Of a stretch of 64,000 nucleotides of DNA, positions 24,688 to 34,131 are shown piece by piece; position 1 is the first letter of the stretch; each line of letters starts with the position of its first letter. Made by a program: the position numbers and the translations under genes. Origin of the DNA: Glycomyces sambucus (GTDB taxonomy: Bacteria; Actinomycetota; Actinomycetes; Mycobacteriales; Micromonosporaceae); assembly GCF_900102815.1 (NCBI RefSeq), contig NZ_FNGF01000005.1:372001-436000 (forward strand), in the 5' to 3' direction. Under the pieces are notes generated by a model. It ran no database searches, was not told where the DNA came from, and was given only the letters and a program-made list of their open reading frames with translations.

Positions 24688-26403
24688 ATGGCTCTGACTC
24701 GTAGAGCTCTCGGCGGCCTGACCATCGGCGGCTCCGCCGCCCTCACCCTCGCCGCCTGTGGCGGAAACGAGGACGGCGAAGGCGGCTCCGGCAAGAAGGA
24801 GATCGTCTGGGCGATCTCCTCGGCGTGGACCTCCTGGAACGAGAACACCCAGTCGGGCAACAACTCGTACGGCCACCAGGCCATGACCCCGATGACGCCC
24901 TGGGGCCAGACCGGCGGCGAGTTCGCCCCGGACGGCGAGTTCCACTACGACGACGCGATCTTCGCGGCCGCCCCCGAGCTCGTGTCGGAAGCCCCGATGC
25001 AGATCAAGTACACGCTGAACGAGAACGCCCAGTGGTCGGACGGCAACCCCGTCCGCCTCGAGGACTTCATCTTCCAGTGGTACTCGGTGTCCGGCAACGC
25101 CGCGCACGCCAACCAGGAGAAGGCCCTCCCGGCCTCCATCGACTGGGGCTCGCAGATCGCCTCCATCGAGCAGGCCGAGGACGGGACGATCCTCGTGACC
25201 TACGTCGAGGGCTACTCCGACCCCGAGTGGCTGTTCTCCTCGACCGTCTACCTCCCCAGCCACATCGCCGAGGCCAACGGCTTCGCCGACTGGCAGACCG
25301 ACCCCGAGGTCATGGGCGACGCGATCCAGTACTTCGAGGTCACCGCCCCGACCGCCGACGGCCAGGGCGTCCTGGGCACCGGCCCGTACAAGGTCGTCGA
25401 CGCCAAGCTCGGCGAGTACGTGGTCTACGAGATCAACGAGAACTACCAGGGCTCGATCAAGCCCACCATCGAGAAGCTCACCCTCCGCGTCATCGAGGGC
25501 AGCGAGGCCATCACCACCGAGATGCGCCAGGGCACCATCGACGGCGCCTGGCCGAGCGAGTTCTCCGAGGAGGAGAACGCCAAGATCGCCGAGAACCCCG
25601 ACTTCGCGATGGAGACCTACGCGGGCTCGGTGTGGCAGCACTTCGACTCGAACACCCAGAACAAGTTCCTCAAGGACGTCGAGCTGCGCAAGGCGGTCTT
25701 CACCGCCATCAACGTGCAGGACATCTGCGACAAGAACTACCCGGAGACCGGTGTCCAGCAGAAGCTGAGCCACTTCTTCCTGCCGGACAGCCCGTACTGG
25801 GTCGACCACATCTCCGCCACCGGCCAGGGCTCGGGCGACGTGGAGGCCGCGAACGCGATCCTCACCGCCGCGGGCTACACGACCGGCGAGACCCTCATGT
25901 CGCCCGACGGCGAAGCGGTCACCTTCAACATGCGCTACGCGGACAGCAACCCGGTCCGCAAGCTCGCCGCCGAGCTGGCCCAGGCCAGCCTGGCCGAGAT
26001 CGGCATCGCGCTGGAACTGGTCGCGATCCCGGACGGCGAGCTCGGCAACGTCCTCGCCGAGGCCGACTTCGACCTGATCATCTTCGGGTGGATCGGCTCC
26101 GCCGCCTTCACCGTGCAGCCGAGCCAGTACTTCCACTCGGAGTCGGGTTCGAACTACGGCAAGTACTCCAACCCGGTCGCCGACGAGGCCATCGACAAGG
26201 TGCGCTCGACCTTCGACCTCGACGAGGCCGCGCAGTTCACCAACGACGTCGACGCGATCGTCGCCCCCGACGCGTACACGCTGCCCCTCTTCGACGAGCC
26301 GCAGGTGTTCTACGTGAACAAGGCCGTCCTGGAGGGCCCGGTCGTGAACCCGGCCAGCCAGGCCGGACCGCTGTGGAACATCCGCGAGTGGAAGATCGTC
26401 TAA
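24688..26403 (+). CDS. ABC transporter family-5 substrate-binding lipoprotein 4 (Tat type)
   Basis: A 571-residue paralog with GGAGGAGA 7 nt before the ATG. It has the same twin-arginine lipoprotein N-terminus as copy 3 (MALTRRALGGLTIGGSAAL...LAAC). WAISSAWTSWNENTQSGNN, HFDSNTQNKFLKDVELR and DLIIFGWIGSAAF are the family blocks. An insert around PTADGQGVLG sits where copy 3 has a shorter loop. It has its own terminator. Copies 3 and 4 are the closest pair of the five and differ mainly in ligand-facing loops. Confidence 0.9.
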   Translation: MALTRRALGGLTIGGSAALTLAACGGNEDGEGGSGKKEIVWAISSAWTSWNENTQSGNNSYGHQAMTPMTPWGQTGGEFAPDGEFHYDDAIFAAAPELVSEAPMQIKYTLNENAQWSDGNPVRLEDFIFQWYSVSGNAAHANQEKALPASIDWGSQIASIEQAEDGTILVTYVEGYSDPEWLFSSTVYLPSHIAEANGFADWQTDPEVMGDAIQYFEVTAPTADGQGVLGTGPYKVVDAKLGEYVVYEINENYQGSIKPTIEKLTLRVIEGSEAITTEMRQGTIDGAWPSEFSEEENAKIAENPDFAMETYAGSVWQHFDSNTQNKFLKDVELRKAVFTAINVQDICDKNYPETGVQQKLSHFFLPDSPYWVDHISATGQGSGDVEAANAILTAAGYTTGETLMSPDGEAVTFNMRYADSNPVRKLAAELAQASLAEIGIALELVAIPDGELGNVLAEADFDLIIFGWIGSAAFTVQPSQYFHSESGSNYGKYSNPVADEAIDKVRSTFDLDEAAQFTNDVDAIVAPDAYTLPLFDEPQVFYVNKAVLEGPVVNPASQAGPLWNIREWKIV

Positions 26404-26417
26404 GGGTTCGCTGAGCC

Positions 26418-26452
26418 CGAGCGGCGGAGCCCTTTCCGGGCTCCGCCGCTCG
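26418..26452 (+). terminator. Terminator after receptor gene 4
   Basis: A 15-bp stem CGAGCGGCGGAGCCC/GGGCTCCGCCGCTCG with a TTTCC loop. Confidence 0.8.
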
Positions 26453-26566
26453 ACTGATTTCTGAGCGGATTCCGATCGGGTGGCGCACCGGTGACGGTGC
26501 GCACCCGGATCGGAGTCGTCGCACGGCCGGAGCCGAACCCCGCAGGCGGCTCTCCGCACGACGACG

Positions 26567-26649
26567 ACACGCCACGGCACGGCACTGCATCATGGCAATA
26601 CCACGGCAACACGCCACGGCAACACACCACGGCACTACAACAACGGCAC
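26567..26649 (+). repeat. Irregular CCACGGCAACAC repeats
   Basis: Five to six imperfect copies of a 12-13-bp unit (CCACGGCAACACG) spaced through 83 bp, all with CA-rich top strand. Confidence 0.6.
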
Positions 26650-26997
26650 CCCCGGGAGACCGGAGGGCCGGACTCCCGGGCCCGTTCCACTGTCGCGACG
26701 GGTTTTCCCAGGCAGGCTGTGAAAATCCCACCTTTCGCAGCCATTCAGGGAATGAACATCACGGGAACATAACGAACGAAGCTCATCTCTGGTTCGGCTG
26801 CAAGAAACCCGCGATTCCCGTGGAAGGCTGTACCTCGCGTCACCCGACCCGCCGTCACGGAGCGAATGCTCACGTGGAGCCCCACCGCTCCACCCGAGCC
26901 AGCGCCGCTCCCGACGGTCGATCGGCCCGGCAGGCACACCGCCCCACGGTGCCCTCCCCGCCGTCCGGTCCGGCGGCGCAAACCCACGAGAGGAACC

Positions 26998-28734
26998 ATG
27001 AAGCGACACCACATGGCGGCCGTCGCCGCCTTCTCCTGCACCACCCTGGCCCTGGCGGGCTGCGGGCAGGGGAGTGCGGTCTCGTCCAGCCTGGACGACT
27101 GCGTCACCGACGCCGACACCTGCAACTCGGGTGAGCGCGCCGAGGGCGGCGAGATCACGTGGGCCATCGACGCCGGATGGAACAGCTGGAACCAGAACAC
27201 GGCGGACGGCAACAACGCGTACGTGAGCCTCGCCCTCGCCGGCAGCTGGCCGTACACCGGCCAGTTCGACCAGAACGGCGACTTCATCGTCAACGAGGGC
27301 CTGTTCGCCGCCGAGCCCGAGCTCGTGAGCGAGAGCCCGGTGACCGTCGAGTACACCCTCAAGCAGGGCGCGAACTGGGGCGACGGCACCGACATCACCC
27401 TCGACGACTTCGTCTACCACTGGTACGCCCGCTCGGGCAACGAGGACCTGTGCGCCGGGTGCACCCCGGCCACCACCACCTACGGGTCCCAGGTCGCCGC
27501 GATCGACGGCGACGGCAGCACGGTCACGGTCACCTACGTCGACTCCTACCACTCGGCGGAGTGGAAGTACGAGGAAGTGCTCTCGCTGCCCTCCCACGTC
27601 GCCACCGAGCAGGGCTTCGACTGGAAGAACGACCCGGCCGCCATGGCCGCCGCGGAGCTGTACTTCTCCGAGACCGCCCCCACCTGGACCACCGGGCCGT
27701 ACAAGATCGACGACGCCGCCATGGGCGACTACGTCATCTACACCCCCAACGAGGACTGGGCCGGCGACACCGAGGTCACCCTCGACAAGATCACCTTCCG
27801 CGTGATCGAGGGCCTGGAGAACATCGTCACGGCCCTGCGCAACGGCGAGATCGACGGCTCCTCCCCGTTCTCGGCCACCTCCGAGGCGATCACCCAGCTC
27901 GAGACCGCCGAGGGCCTGTCCTACTCGGTCGCGGGCGGCCCCAACTGGGAGCACATCGACCTGAACACCCGCAACGAGTTCCTCCAGGACCAGGCCCTGC
28001 GCACCGCGGTGTTCCAGGCCATCGACCTGGAGAACATCATCGAGCGCACCTACGCGTTCGTGCAGTCCGACATCGAGCGCAAGAACAACCACCTCTTCCG
28101 CAACGGCTCGGAGTACTACACCGACTACCTGACCGCGACCGGCCAGGGCACCGGCGACATCGAGATGGCCAAGGCCACCCTCGACGCCGCCGACTACGAG
28201 TGGGACGCCGACGGCAACCTCCTCACCCCCGACGGCGACCAGGTCGAGCTCAACTTCCGGTACCTGGAGACCCGCGAGTCCCGCAAGATCACCGGCGAGC
28301 TCACCGCGGCCACCCTCTCCGACCTCGGCATCCAGGTCGAACTCAAGGCGATCCCGGCCGACGCGCTCGGCTCGGTCCTCGCCGAGGCCGACTTCGACAT
28401 GATCAACTTCGGCTGGAGCTCCGACCCGCTGTTCGTCGGCTCCGCCTCCCAGTACTGGTCCTCCGAGTCCGGTTCGAACTTCGGCCACCTCGAAGACCCG
28501 GACCTGGACGCCCTCATCGAGGACATCAACGGCACCCTGGACATGGACGACGCCGCCGCACGCGCCAACGAGGCCGTCAAGCGCGTCATCGAGGACGCCT
28601 ACGTCCTCCCGATCGTGGACGCACCGGTGATGGTGATGGTCTCCGATAGGTTGGTCAACGTCCGGGACAATTGGGCTTCCCAGCAACGAGCGGCTTACAA
28701 CATCGCAGAATGGGGTGTGGCAGACACTGAGTAG
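26998..28734 (+). CDS. ABC transporter family-5 substrate-binding lipoprotein 5
   Basis: A 578-residue paralog with lipobox LAGC and Sec-type signal. GAGAGGA lies just before the ATG at 26998. It shares with copy 1 the Cys-containing N-terminal region (DCVTDADTCNSGERAEGG), the CAGCTPATT loop, NNHLFRN, and the C-terminal NVRDNWASQQRAAYNIAEWG. It is the only receptor with no terminator behind it and lies directly before the permease genes, so it is probably the default partner co-transcribed with them. Confidence 0.9.
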   Translation: MKRHHMAAVAAFSCTTLALAGCGQGSAVSSSLDDCVTDADTCNSGERAEGGEITWAIDAGWNSWNQNTADGNNAYVSLALAGSWPYTGQFDQNGDFIVNEGLFAAEPELVSESPVTVEYTLKQGANWGDGTDITLDDFVYHWYARSGNEDLCAGCTPATTTYGSQVAAIDGDGSTVTVTYVDSYHSAEWKYEEVLSLPSHVATEQGFDWKNDPAAMAAAELYFSETAPTWTTGPYKIDDAAMGDYVIYTPNEDWAGDTEVTLDKITFRVIEGLENIVTALRNGEIDGSSPFSATSEAITQLETAEGLSYSVAGGPNWEHIDLNTRNEFLQDQALRTAVFQAIDLENIIERTYAFVQSDIERKNNHLFRNGSEYYTDYLTATGQGTGDIEMAKATLDAADYEWDADGNLLTPDGDQVELNFRYLETRESRKITGELTAATLSDLGIQVELKAIPADALGSVLAEADFDMINFGWSSDPLFVGSASQYWSSESGSNFGHLEDPDLDALIEDINGTLDMDDAAARANEAVKRVIEDAYVLPIVDAPVMVMVSDRLVNVRDNWASQQRAAYNIAEWGVADTE

Positions 28735-29056
28735 TTTTTACCTCTTGAGAAGGTTTTACGGTCAAGTTGGTCGAGTAGTCCAAGCTGTTCAATCTGCCCA
28801 TCTCCGACGCGTGCACGGCCGGCTCAACGCAGGCGGCGCCCACCCGGGCGCAGTGTCCGGCCCGCGGCATCGGGAAGCAGTGATCTAGAGAAGTGCCAGT
28901 AGCTCACGGGCAGGGGCTCGGCAACGCCGCCACGGCGGCGGCGCCGAGGCCGCAGAATGGGGAGTCAGTGAGCCCAATGAGGAGCCGCGCGCGAGCGCGG
29001 CGGGGCCGGTCGGCAGGCGGACCGGTCCACAGCAGAGAAACCGTTAACGAGGCATT
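28735..29056 (+). other. Gap between receptor gene 5 and permease genes
   Basis: A 322-bp stretch with no gene and no strong terminator. The first 60 bp are AT-richer than the surroundings (TTTTTACCTCTTGAGAAGG), and a TTGAGA at 28745-28750 could be a -35 but lacks a good -10. Read-through from receptor gene 5 is plausible. Confidence 0.4.
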
Positions 29057-30082
29057 ATGGTTGTATTCATAATCCGGCGCACCCTGATGATGATCCCGGT
29101 GCTGCTGGGGGCCACTATCCTGTGCTTTGCCCTGGTCGACTTGTCGAACGACCCGGTACAGGACAGGGTCTTCGAGATCGAGCAGTCGACCGGCGAGCCG
29201 GTCCCCCAGACCACCATCGACGCCCTCGAGGCGTCCTGGTACTACGACCGATCCGTCCCCGAGCGCTACTGGATCTGGCTCACCGGCGTCGGTGACACCA
29301 ACGACGACATCGGCCTCCTCCAGGGCAAGTGGGGCCCCTCCATCGAGGGCTCCGCCATGGACATCGGCAACGAGATCTCCTCCAGGTTCTGGATCACGCT
29401 CCGGCTGGTCCTGTTCGCCACCATCGCATCGATCGCCATCGCCATTCTCGCCGGTGTCGTCAGCGCGGTCAAACAGTATTCGAAGACCGACTACATCCTG
29501 ACGTTCCTCGGCTTCCTGTTCCTGGCCATGCCGATCTTCTGGCTCGGCTCCCTCTTCAAGGAGGGCGCCGTCCAGCTGAACAAGATCCTGGGGTCCACGA
29601 TCTTCCAGACCTACGGGTCGGGGACGACCGGGTTCCAGGGCAACGGCTGGGAGGTCTTCGTCGACTCCCTGCCCTACCTGATCGTGCCCACCCTGGTGCT
29701 CATGCTCGGCGGCTACGCCGCGATCTCCCGGTACCAGCGCGCCAGCATGCTCGAGGTCATGAACTCCGACTACGTGCGCCTCGCCCGGGCCAAGGGCGTC
29801 CGCAACGGCACCGTCATGCGGCGCCACGCCCTGCGGACCGCCCTCATCCCCGTCGCGACCTTCGCGCCCCTCGCCCTCTCCGGGGCCATGGGCGGCGCGA
29901 TGGTCACCGAGAGCATCTTCGGCTGGAGGGGCCTGGGCGTGTACTCGCTCGACGCCATCAACGCCGGCGACACCTTCGCCGTCATGGCCTACGTGCTCAT
30001 CTCCGGCGTCGTCGTCCTGATCGGCGTCCTGATCTCCGACATCCTGTACGGCGTGCTCGACCCGAGGATCCGCTATGAGTAA
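29057..30082 (+). CDS. Peptide-type ABC permease, DppB/OppB-like
   Basis: A 341-residue inner-membrane permease with about six helices. The start FIIRRTLMMIPVLLGATILCF is the standard DppB first helix. The EAA-type coupling loop is seen in DYVRLARAKGVRNGTVMRRHALRTALIP. CGAGG lies 4 nt before the ATG. It overlaps dppC by 8 bp, so the two halves are translationally coupled. Together with DppC it forms the channel loaded by one of the five receptors upstream. Confidence 0.93.
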   Translation: MVVFIIRRTLMMIPVLLGATILCFALVDLSNDPVQDRVFEIEQSTGEPVPQTTIDALEASWYYDRSVPERYWIWLTGVGDTNDDIGLLQGKWGPSIEGSAMDIGNEISSRFWITLRLVLFATIASIAIAILAGVVSAVKQYSKTDYILTFLGFLFLAMPIFWLGSLFKEGAVQLNKILGSTIFQTYGSGTTGFQGNGWEVFVDSLPYLIVPTLVLMLGGYAAISRYQRASMLEVMNSDYVRLARAKGVRNGTVMRRHALRTALIPVATFAPLALSGAMGGAMVTESIFGWRGLGVYSLDAINAGDTFAVMAYVLISGVVVLIGVLISDILYGVLDPRIRYE

Positions 30083-30986
30083 CACCGCTTCCCCGCGCCT
30101 CGACGCCGAGGCCATCAGCACCAAGGAGCGCGGCCAGTGGGAACTGGTCGGACGCCGCTTCTTCCGCCACCGCGCGGCCGTCGTCAGCCTCGTGATCTTC
30201 GTGCTCGTCGTGCTGTTCGCGTACGTCGGCCCGTTCCTGTGGAAGTGGGACTACAAGATCCACTCGGAGATCCCCTCGTGGGCGGCCCCGAGCATGGAGC
30301 ACCCGTTCGGCACCGACAAGGCCGGGCGCGACATGCTCGGCGCGATGATGCAGGCGACCAAGCAGTCCCTGAACGTCGCCCTCGTCGTCGCCGTCGGGTC
30401 CACGGTCATCGGCGCGCTCTACGGCGCCGTCGCCGGCTTCTACCGCGGCTGGGTCGACTCGGTGCTCATGCGCTTCCTCGACATCATGTTCGTGATCCCG
30501 TTCCTGGTGATCACCGGTGCGCTCGCCGGCGCCATCGACACCTCGGTGCGCTGGTACCACATGGCCATCATCCTCGCCGTGTTCGGCTGGACCTCGATCG
30601 CGCGCGCCGTGCGCGCCGAGGTGCTGTCGCTCCGGGAGAAGGAGTTCATCGAAGCGGCCCGCAGCGCGGGCGGCTCCGACTGGCACATCATCACCAAGCA
30701 CCTGATCCCGAACACGATGAGCGTCATCATCGTGTCCGCGACCCTCCAGATCGCCTTCGCCATCCTCTCCGAGACGACCCTGTCGTTCCTCGGCCTGGGC
30801 ATCCAGAGCCCCGACACCTCGCTCGGCCTCCTCATCGAGGCCGCCGGAGCGTCGGCGTTCAACGAGCACTGGTACCTGTTCTACATCCCGGGTGTCATGA
30901 TCATCCTCATCGCGCTGACGATCAACTTCATCGGCGACGGCATGCGCGACGCGATGGACCCGCGGCAGACGATGGTGAGGCGATAA
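30075..30986 (+). CDS. Peptide-type ABC permease, DppC/OppC-like
   Basis: A 303-residue permease. It has a cytoplasmic N-terminus (GQWELVGRRFFRHRAAVVSL), a first helix, the HPFGTDKAGRDMLGAMM block diagnostic of DppC, and the coupling loop EFIEAARSAGGSDWHIITKHLIPN. The end, GDGMRDAMDPR, is typical. It overlaps dppB and is 3 bp from dppD. Confidence 0.93.
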   Translation: MSNTASPRLDAEAISTKERGQWELVGRRFFRHRAAVVSLVIFVLVVLFAYVGPFLWKWDYKIHSEIPSWAAPSMEHPFGTDKAGRDMLGAMMQATKQSLNVALVVAVGSTVIGALYGAVAGFYRGWVDSVLMRFLDIMFVIPFLVITGALAGAIDTSVRWYHMAIILAVFGWTSIARAVRAEVLSLREKEFIEAARSAGGSDWHIITKHLIPNTMSVIIVSATLQIAFAILSETTLSFLGLGIQSPDTSLGLLIEAAGASAFNEHWYLFYIPGVMIILIALTINFIGDGMRDAMDPRQTMVRR

Positions 30987-30989
30987 GGA

Positions 30990-32132
30990 ATGTCCAACAT
31001 CTCGGTCACCACCAGTGACAAGTCCCGATCGGTCGGCGCGAAGGGCGACACGGTCCTGTCCGTCAAGGACCTGGCCGTCTCCTTCCCCACCGACGACGGG
31101 CTCGTCCACGCCGTCCGCGGCGTCTCCTACGAGCTCCGCCGCGGCCAGAGCCTCGGCATCGTGGGCGAGTCGGGCTCGGGCAAGTCGGTCACCTCGATGG
31201 CGATCATGGGCCTGCTGCCCAAGACCGCCCAGATCACCGGCTCCGCCAAGCTCGAAGGGGACGAGCTCCTCGGCCTCGGCGACGCCGAACTGTCCCGCAT
31301 CCGCGGCAAGAAGATCTCGATGATCTTCCAGGACCCGCTGACGAGCCTCAACCCGGTCTACACCGTCGGGTTCCAGCTCGCCGAGGCGATCCGCACCCAC
31401 TACGGGAACATCTCCAAGGCCGAGGCGCGCACCCGCTGCATCGACCTGCTCGACTCGGTCGGCATCCCGAACCCGCAGCAGCGGGTCGACGCCTACCCGC
31501 ACGAGCTGTCCGGCGGTATGCGCCAGCGCGTCGTCATCGCCATCGCCATGGCCAACAACCCGGACGTCATCATCGCCGACGAGCCCACCACGGCCCTCGA
31601 CGTGACCGTCCAGGCGCAGGTCCTGGAGGCCCTGGAGAAGGCCCGCGAAGAGGTCAACGCCGCGCTGATCCTCATCACGCACGACCTCGGCGTCATCGCC
31701 GGGCACACCGACGAGGTGCTGGTCATGTACGCCGGCCGCCCCGTCGAGCACGGCTCGGTCGACGAGATCTTCTACCAGCCGCGCATGCCCTACACGCTGG
31801 GCCTCATCGGCTCGCTCCCGCGCATGGACGAGAGCCGCGACCAGCGGCTCACCCCCATCCACGGGACGCCGCCGTCGATGCTCAACCTGGCGCCCGGCTG
31901 CCCGTTCCGCCCGCGGTGCCCCATGCACCAGGACATCTGCGCCGAGGTCGAGCCCGACCTGCTGCCCATCAACGGCTCCGGCCACGTGGCCGCGTGCCAC
32001 TTCTCGGACCAGCTGGAGGGCAAGGCCCCCGACGACGTCTTCGCGCCCGTGGCCACCGACCTCTCGGTCGAGGCCGAAGTGGAAGCCGTCGAAGCCGAAG
32101 CCGCTGCGATCGCAGAGGAGGAGGACAAGTGA
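30990..32132 (+). CDS. Peptide-type ABC ATPase, DppD/OppD-like
   Basis: A 380-residue ATPase with Walker A GESGSGKS, signature LSGGMRQRV, Walker [13 protein letters not shown] and the H-loop THDLGVI. The C-terminal oligopeptide-transporter domain has the Cys pattern [15 protein letters not shown] 40-residue Glu/Ala-rich tail ([20 protein letters not shown]) extends beyond the usual end. Its stop overlaps the GTG of the next gene. Confidence 0.93.
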   Translation: MSNISVTTSDKSRSVGAKGDTVLSVKDLAVSFPTDDGLVHAVRGVSYELRRGQSLGIVGESGSGKSVTSMAIMGLLPKTAQITGSAKLEGDELLGLGDAELSRIRGKKISMIFQDPLTSLNPVYTVGFQLAEAIRTHYGNISKAEARTRCIDLLDSVGIPNPQQRVDAYPHELSGGMRQRVVIAIAMANNPDVIIADEPTTALDVTVQAQVLEALEKAREEVNAALILITHDLGVIAGHTDEVLVMYAGRPVEHGSVDEIFYQPRMPYTLGLIGSLPRMDESRDQRLTPIHGTPPSMLNLAPGCPFRPRCPMHQDICAEVEPDLLPINGSGHVAACHFSDQLEGKAPDDVFAPVATDLSVEAEVEAVEAEAAAIAEEEDK

Positions 32133-33172
32133 ACGCCATGCTCGACACTCCGCAGACCGCGGCGAACCCGGTCATCGCCGGGAACAACCTGGTCAAGGAG
32201 TTCCCCGTCCGCTCCAAGGGGATCCTGCGGCGCAAGGTCGGGGCGGTCCACGCCGTCTCGGGCGTGTCGCTGGAGATCGGCGCGAACGAGACGCTCGCGC
32301 TCGTCGGCGAGTCCGGTTGCGGCAAGTCCACCACGGCGCGGCTGATGATGAACCTCATCCAGCCGACGTCCGGTGAGATCCTCTACGAGGGCCGGGACCT
32401 GACGAAGCTCTCGCGCAACCAGATGCGCCCGATCCGGCGCGACATCCAGCTGGTCTTCCAGGACCCGATGGCGTCGCTCGACCCGCGCATGACCGTGTTC
32501 GAGATCATCGCCGAGCCGCTGCGCGTGCACGGCCTGTTCAAGAACGGCGGCCGCGACCGGGTCAACAGCCTGATCGAGATCGTCGGCCTGAACCCCGAGC
32601 ACCGCAACCGCTTCCCCCACGAGTTCTCCGGCGGGCAGCGCCAGCGCATCGGCATCGCCCGCGCGCTCGCGCTCCAGCCGCGCGTGCTCATGCTGGACGA
32701 GCCGGTGTCGGCCCTGGACGTGTCGATCCAGGCCGGGGTCATCAACCTGCTGGAGGACCTCCAGGACGAGCTGGGCCTGTCCTACCTGTTCGTGTCGCAC
32801 GACCTCTCGGTGGTGCGGCACATCGCGGACAAGGTCGCGGTCATGTACCTGGGCAAGATCGTGGAGGAGGGGACCACCGACCAGCTCTTCGCCGGTCCGG
32901 CCCACCCGTACACGCAGGCCCTCATGTCCGCGATCCCGCTCCCGGACCCGCGCAAGGAGCGGACCCGCGAGCGGATCGTCCTCCAGGGCGACGTCCCGAG
33001 CCCGTCGAACCCGCCCTCGGGCTGCCGGTTCCGCACGCGCTGCCCGCTGTTCAAGGAGCTCCCTGAGAGCGACCAGCGCAAGTGCATCGACATCGAGCCG
33101 CTGCTGCGGACCGACCACGACGGCCTGACCCGGGCGGCCTGCCACTTCGCCAAGAAGAAGCAGCTCGTCTGA
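32129..33172 (+). CDS. Peptide-type ABC ATPase, DppF/OppF-like
   Basis: A 347-residue ATPase: Walker A GESGCGKS, signature [17 protein letters not shown], Walker [13 protein letters not shown], and C-terminal [10 protein letters not shown]. The GTG at 32129 is inside the stop of dppD (GTGA) with GAGGAGGA just upstream; an ATG at 32138 is the alternative. It closes the operon and is followed by a strong hairpin. With DppD it powers the importer. Confidence 0.93.
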   Translation: MNAMLDTPQTAANPVIAGNNLVKEFPVRSKGILRRKVGAVHAVSGVSLEIGANETLALVGESGCGKSTTARLMMNLIQPTSGEILYEGRDLTKLSRNQMRPIRRDIQLVFQDPMASLDPRMTVFEIIAEPLRVHGLFKNGGRDRVNSLIEIVGLNPEHRNRFPHEFSGGQRQRIGIARALALQPRVLMLDEPVSALDVSIQAGVINLLEDLQDELGLSYLFVSHDLSVVRHIADKVAVMYLGKIVEEGTTDQLFAGPAHPYTQALMSAIPLPDPRKERTRERIVLQGDVPSPSNPPSGCRFRTRCPLFKELPESDQRKCIDIEPLLRTDHDGLTRAACHFAKKKQLV

Positions 33173-33204
33173 CCGGCCGAGCCGGTCCGACGTAGGACAC
33201 ACGG

Positions 33205-33237
33205 AGAGGCCGCCTCGCATCGCGCGAGGCGGCCTCT
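33205..33237. terminator. Terminator at the end of the transporter operon
   Basis: A 14-bp stem AGAGGCCGCCTCGC/GCGAGGCGGCCTCT with a 5-nt loop, placed between convergent genes. Confidence 0.85.
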
Positions 33238-33274
33238 CTCGTCTCACCTGGGCCTTCTTACCAGGGCCTTCTCG

Positions 33275-33655
33275 CTAGTGGCTCCAGTAGTCGCTGACGC
33301 AGCCGACGTGGGCGAAGCCCCAGGTGTCGTTCACGTCGACGGCCACCCAGATGTCGGAGTAGGTGCCGCAGGTCTTGTGGTTCCCGCCCGTGGTGAAGGG
33401 GACGCACCAGGTCCCGTCGGTCCACTCCCCGGCCGGGATCTCGCCGAGGACGGTCGAGTTCGCGTAGGGGATCTCCCGGACCTTGGTCTTCTGGCTGAAG
33501 GCCACCTGGCACACGACGCTCTCGGTCGCGTCGGCCGGGACGACCCGGTCGGTCTCGGCCGCGCCGGAGGCGCCGCTCTGCCCGGCCATCGCGGGGGCGG
33601 CCCACCCTGCACCGATCAGCAGGGCCATGGCCGAAGCCGCAAGAACTCTTCGCAT
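33275..33655 (-). CDS. Small secreted SH3-like protein
   Basis: A 126-residue exported protein. The ATG at 33655 has AAAGGTGG about 6 nt upstream. A Sec signal (MRRVLAASAMALLIGAG...AMAG) is followed by a beta-rich region of about 85 residues with four cysteines (VVCQV, TWCVP, KTCGT, VGCVS), probably two disulfides. IPYANSTVLGEIPAGEW and SDIWVAVDVNDTWGFAHVGCV fit a bacterial SH3 fold as used for cell-wall binding. No enzyme domain is attached. A possible promoter on the minus strand is TTGCAA-18-CTACTT near 33763-33734. Confidence 0.78.
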   Translation of the reverse strand: MRRVLAASAMALLIGAGWAAPAMAGQSGASGAAETDRVVPADATESVVCQVAFSQKTKVREIPYANSTVLGEIPAGEWTDGTWCVPFTTGGNHKTCGTYSDIWVAVDVNDTWGFAHVGCVSDYWSH

Positions 33656-34131
33656 TTGTCCACCTTTGTTGTGTCGAGAAGGATTTGCGTGTTGCCGAAG
33701 AGGCGGCTTCATCGTGCCAGGTTTTCTGGGTCCGAAGTAGACCTGAGTCGATTTGGGTTTGCAATGTCTGGTATCTGATAGTCGGGGATATTTGGGGTTG
33801 ACTTGTACGTGGCGATTCGGCGAGGGGGCTCCGGTCGACTCTGGAGGTTCGCCGGGTCTCCGCCCTCGTCCGGTGCCGGTCTCTTGGCGGCGACAAAGAG
33901 GCGGGAGCGGGGCTGAGGTCCGACCTGGGCCATGGGGTCGGATCGGGGACCGGGCGAGGTCATCGATATCCGTCTCGGTCCGGGCCGTCGGCTCGGATGG
34001 CGGCGGGCCGAGGAGCGGGGAGGCTCGGCCGGGCCTATGTGCGGCGGCAACGCGGGCCCGCTACTCGGCCGCTCCACCGCAGTCGCCTGATCGAACCCCG
34101 GGCACGCCGAAGTCCCGACCGGGGCCGGGGG
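33656..34131 (-). other. 476-bp gap between the HNH and SH3-like genes
   Basis: No gene is supported on either strand. The part nearest the SH3-like gene is AT-richer and holds its probable promoter; the rest shows nothing I recognise, including no clear terminator for the HNH gene. Confidence 0.4.

Larger units (their letters stand above)
26404..26997 (+). other. 594-bp intergenic region with CA-rich repeats before receptor gene 5
   Basis: No convincing gene. It contains a terminator (26418-26452), irregular repeats of CCACGGCAACAC (26567-26649), a GGGAGACCGGAGGGCC / GGACTCCCGGG palindromic stretch, and an AT-richer segment with a possible -10 CATAAC at 26766-26771, which would give a leader of about 220 nt. 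Confidence 0.5.

Noticed and set aside
26404..26997. Short open frames in the gap before receptor gene 5
   Set aside because: Poor codon usage, no ribosome sites and repeat-derived products; none is supported as a gene.
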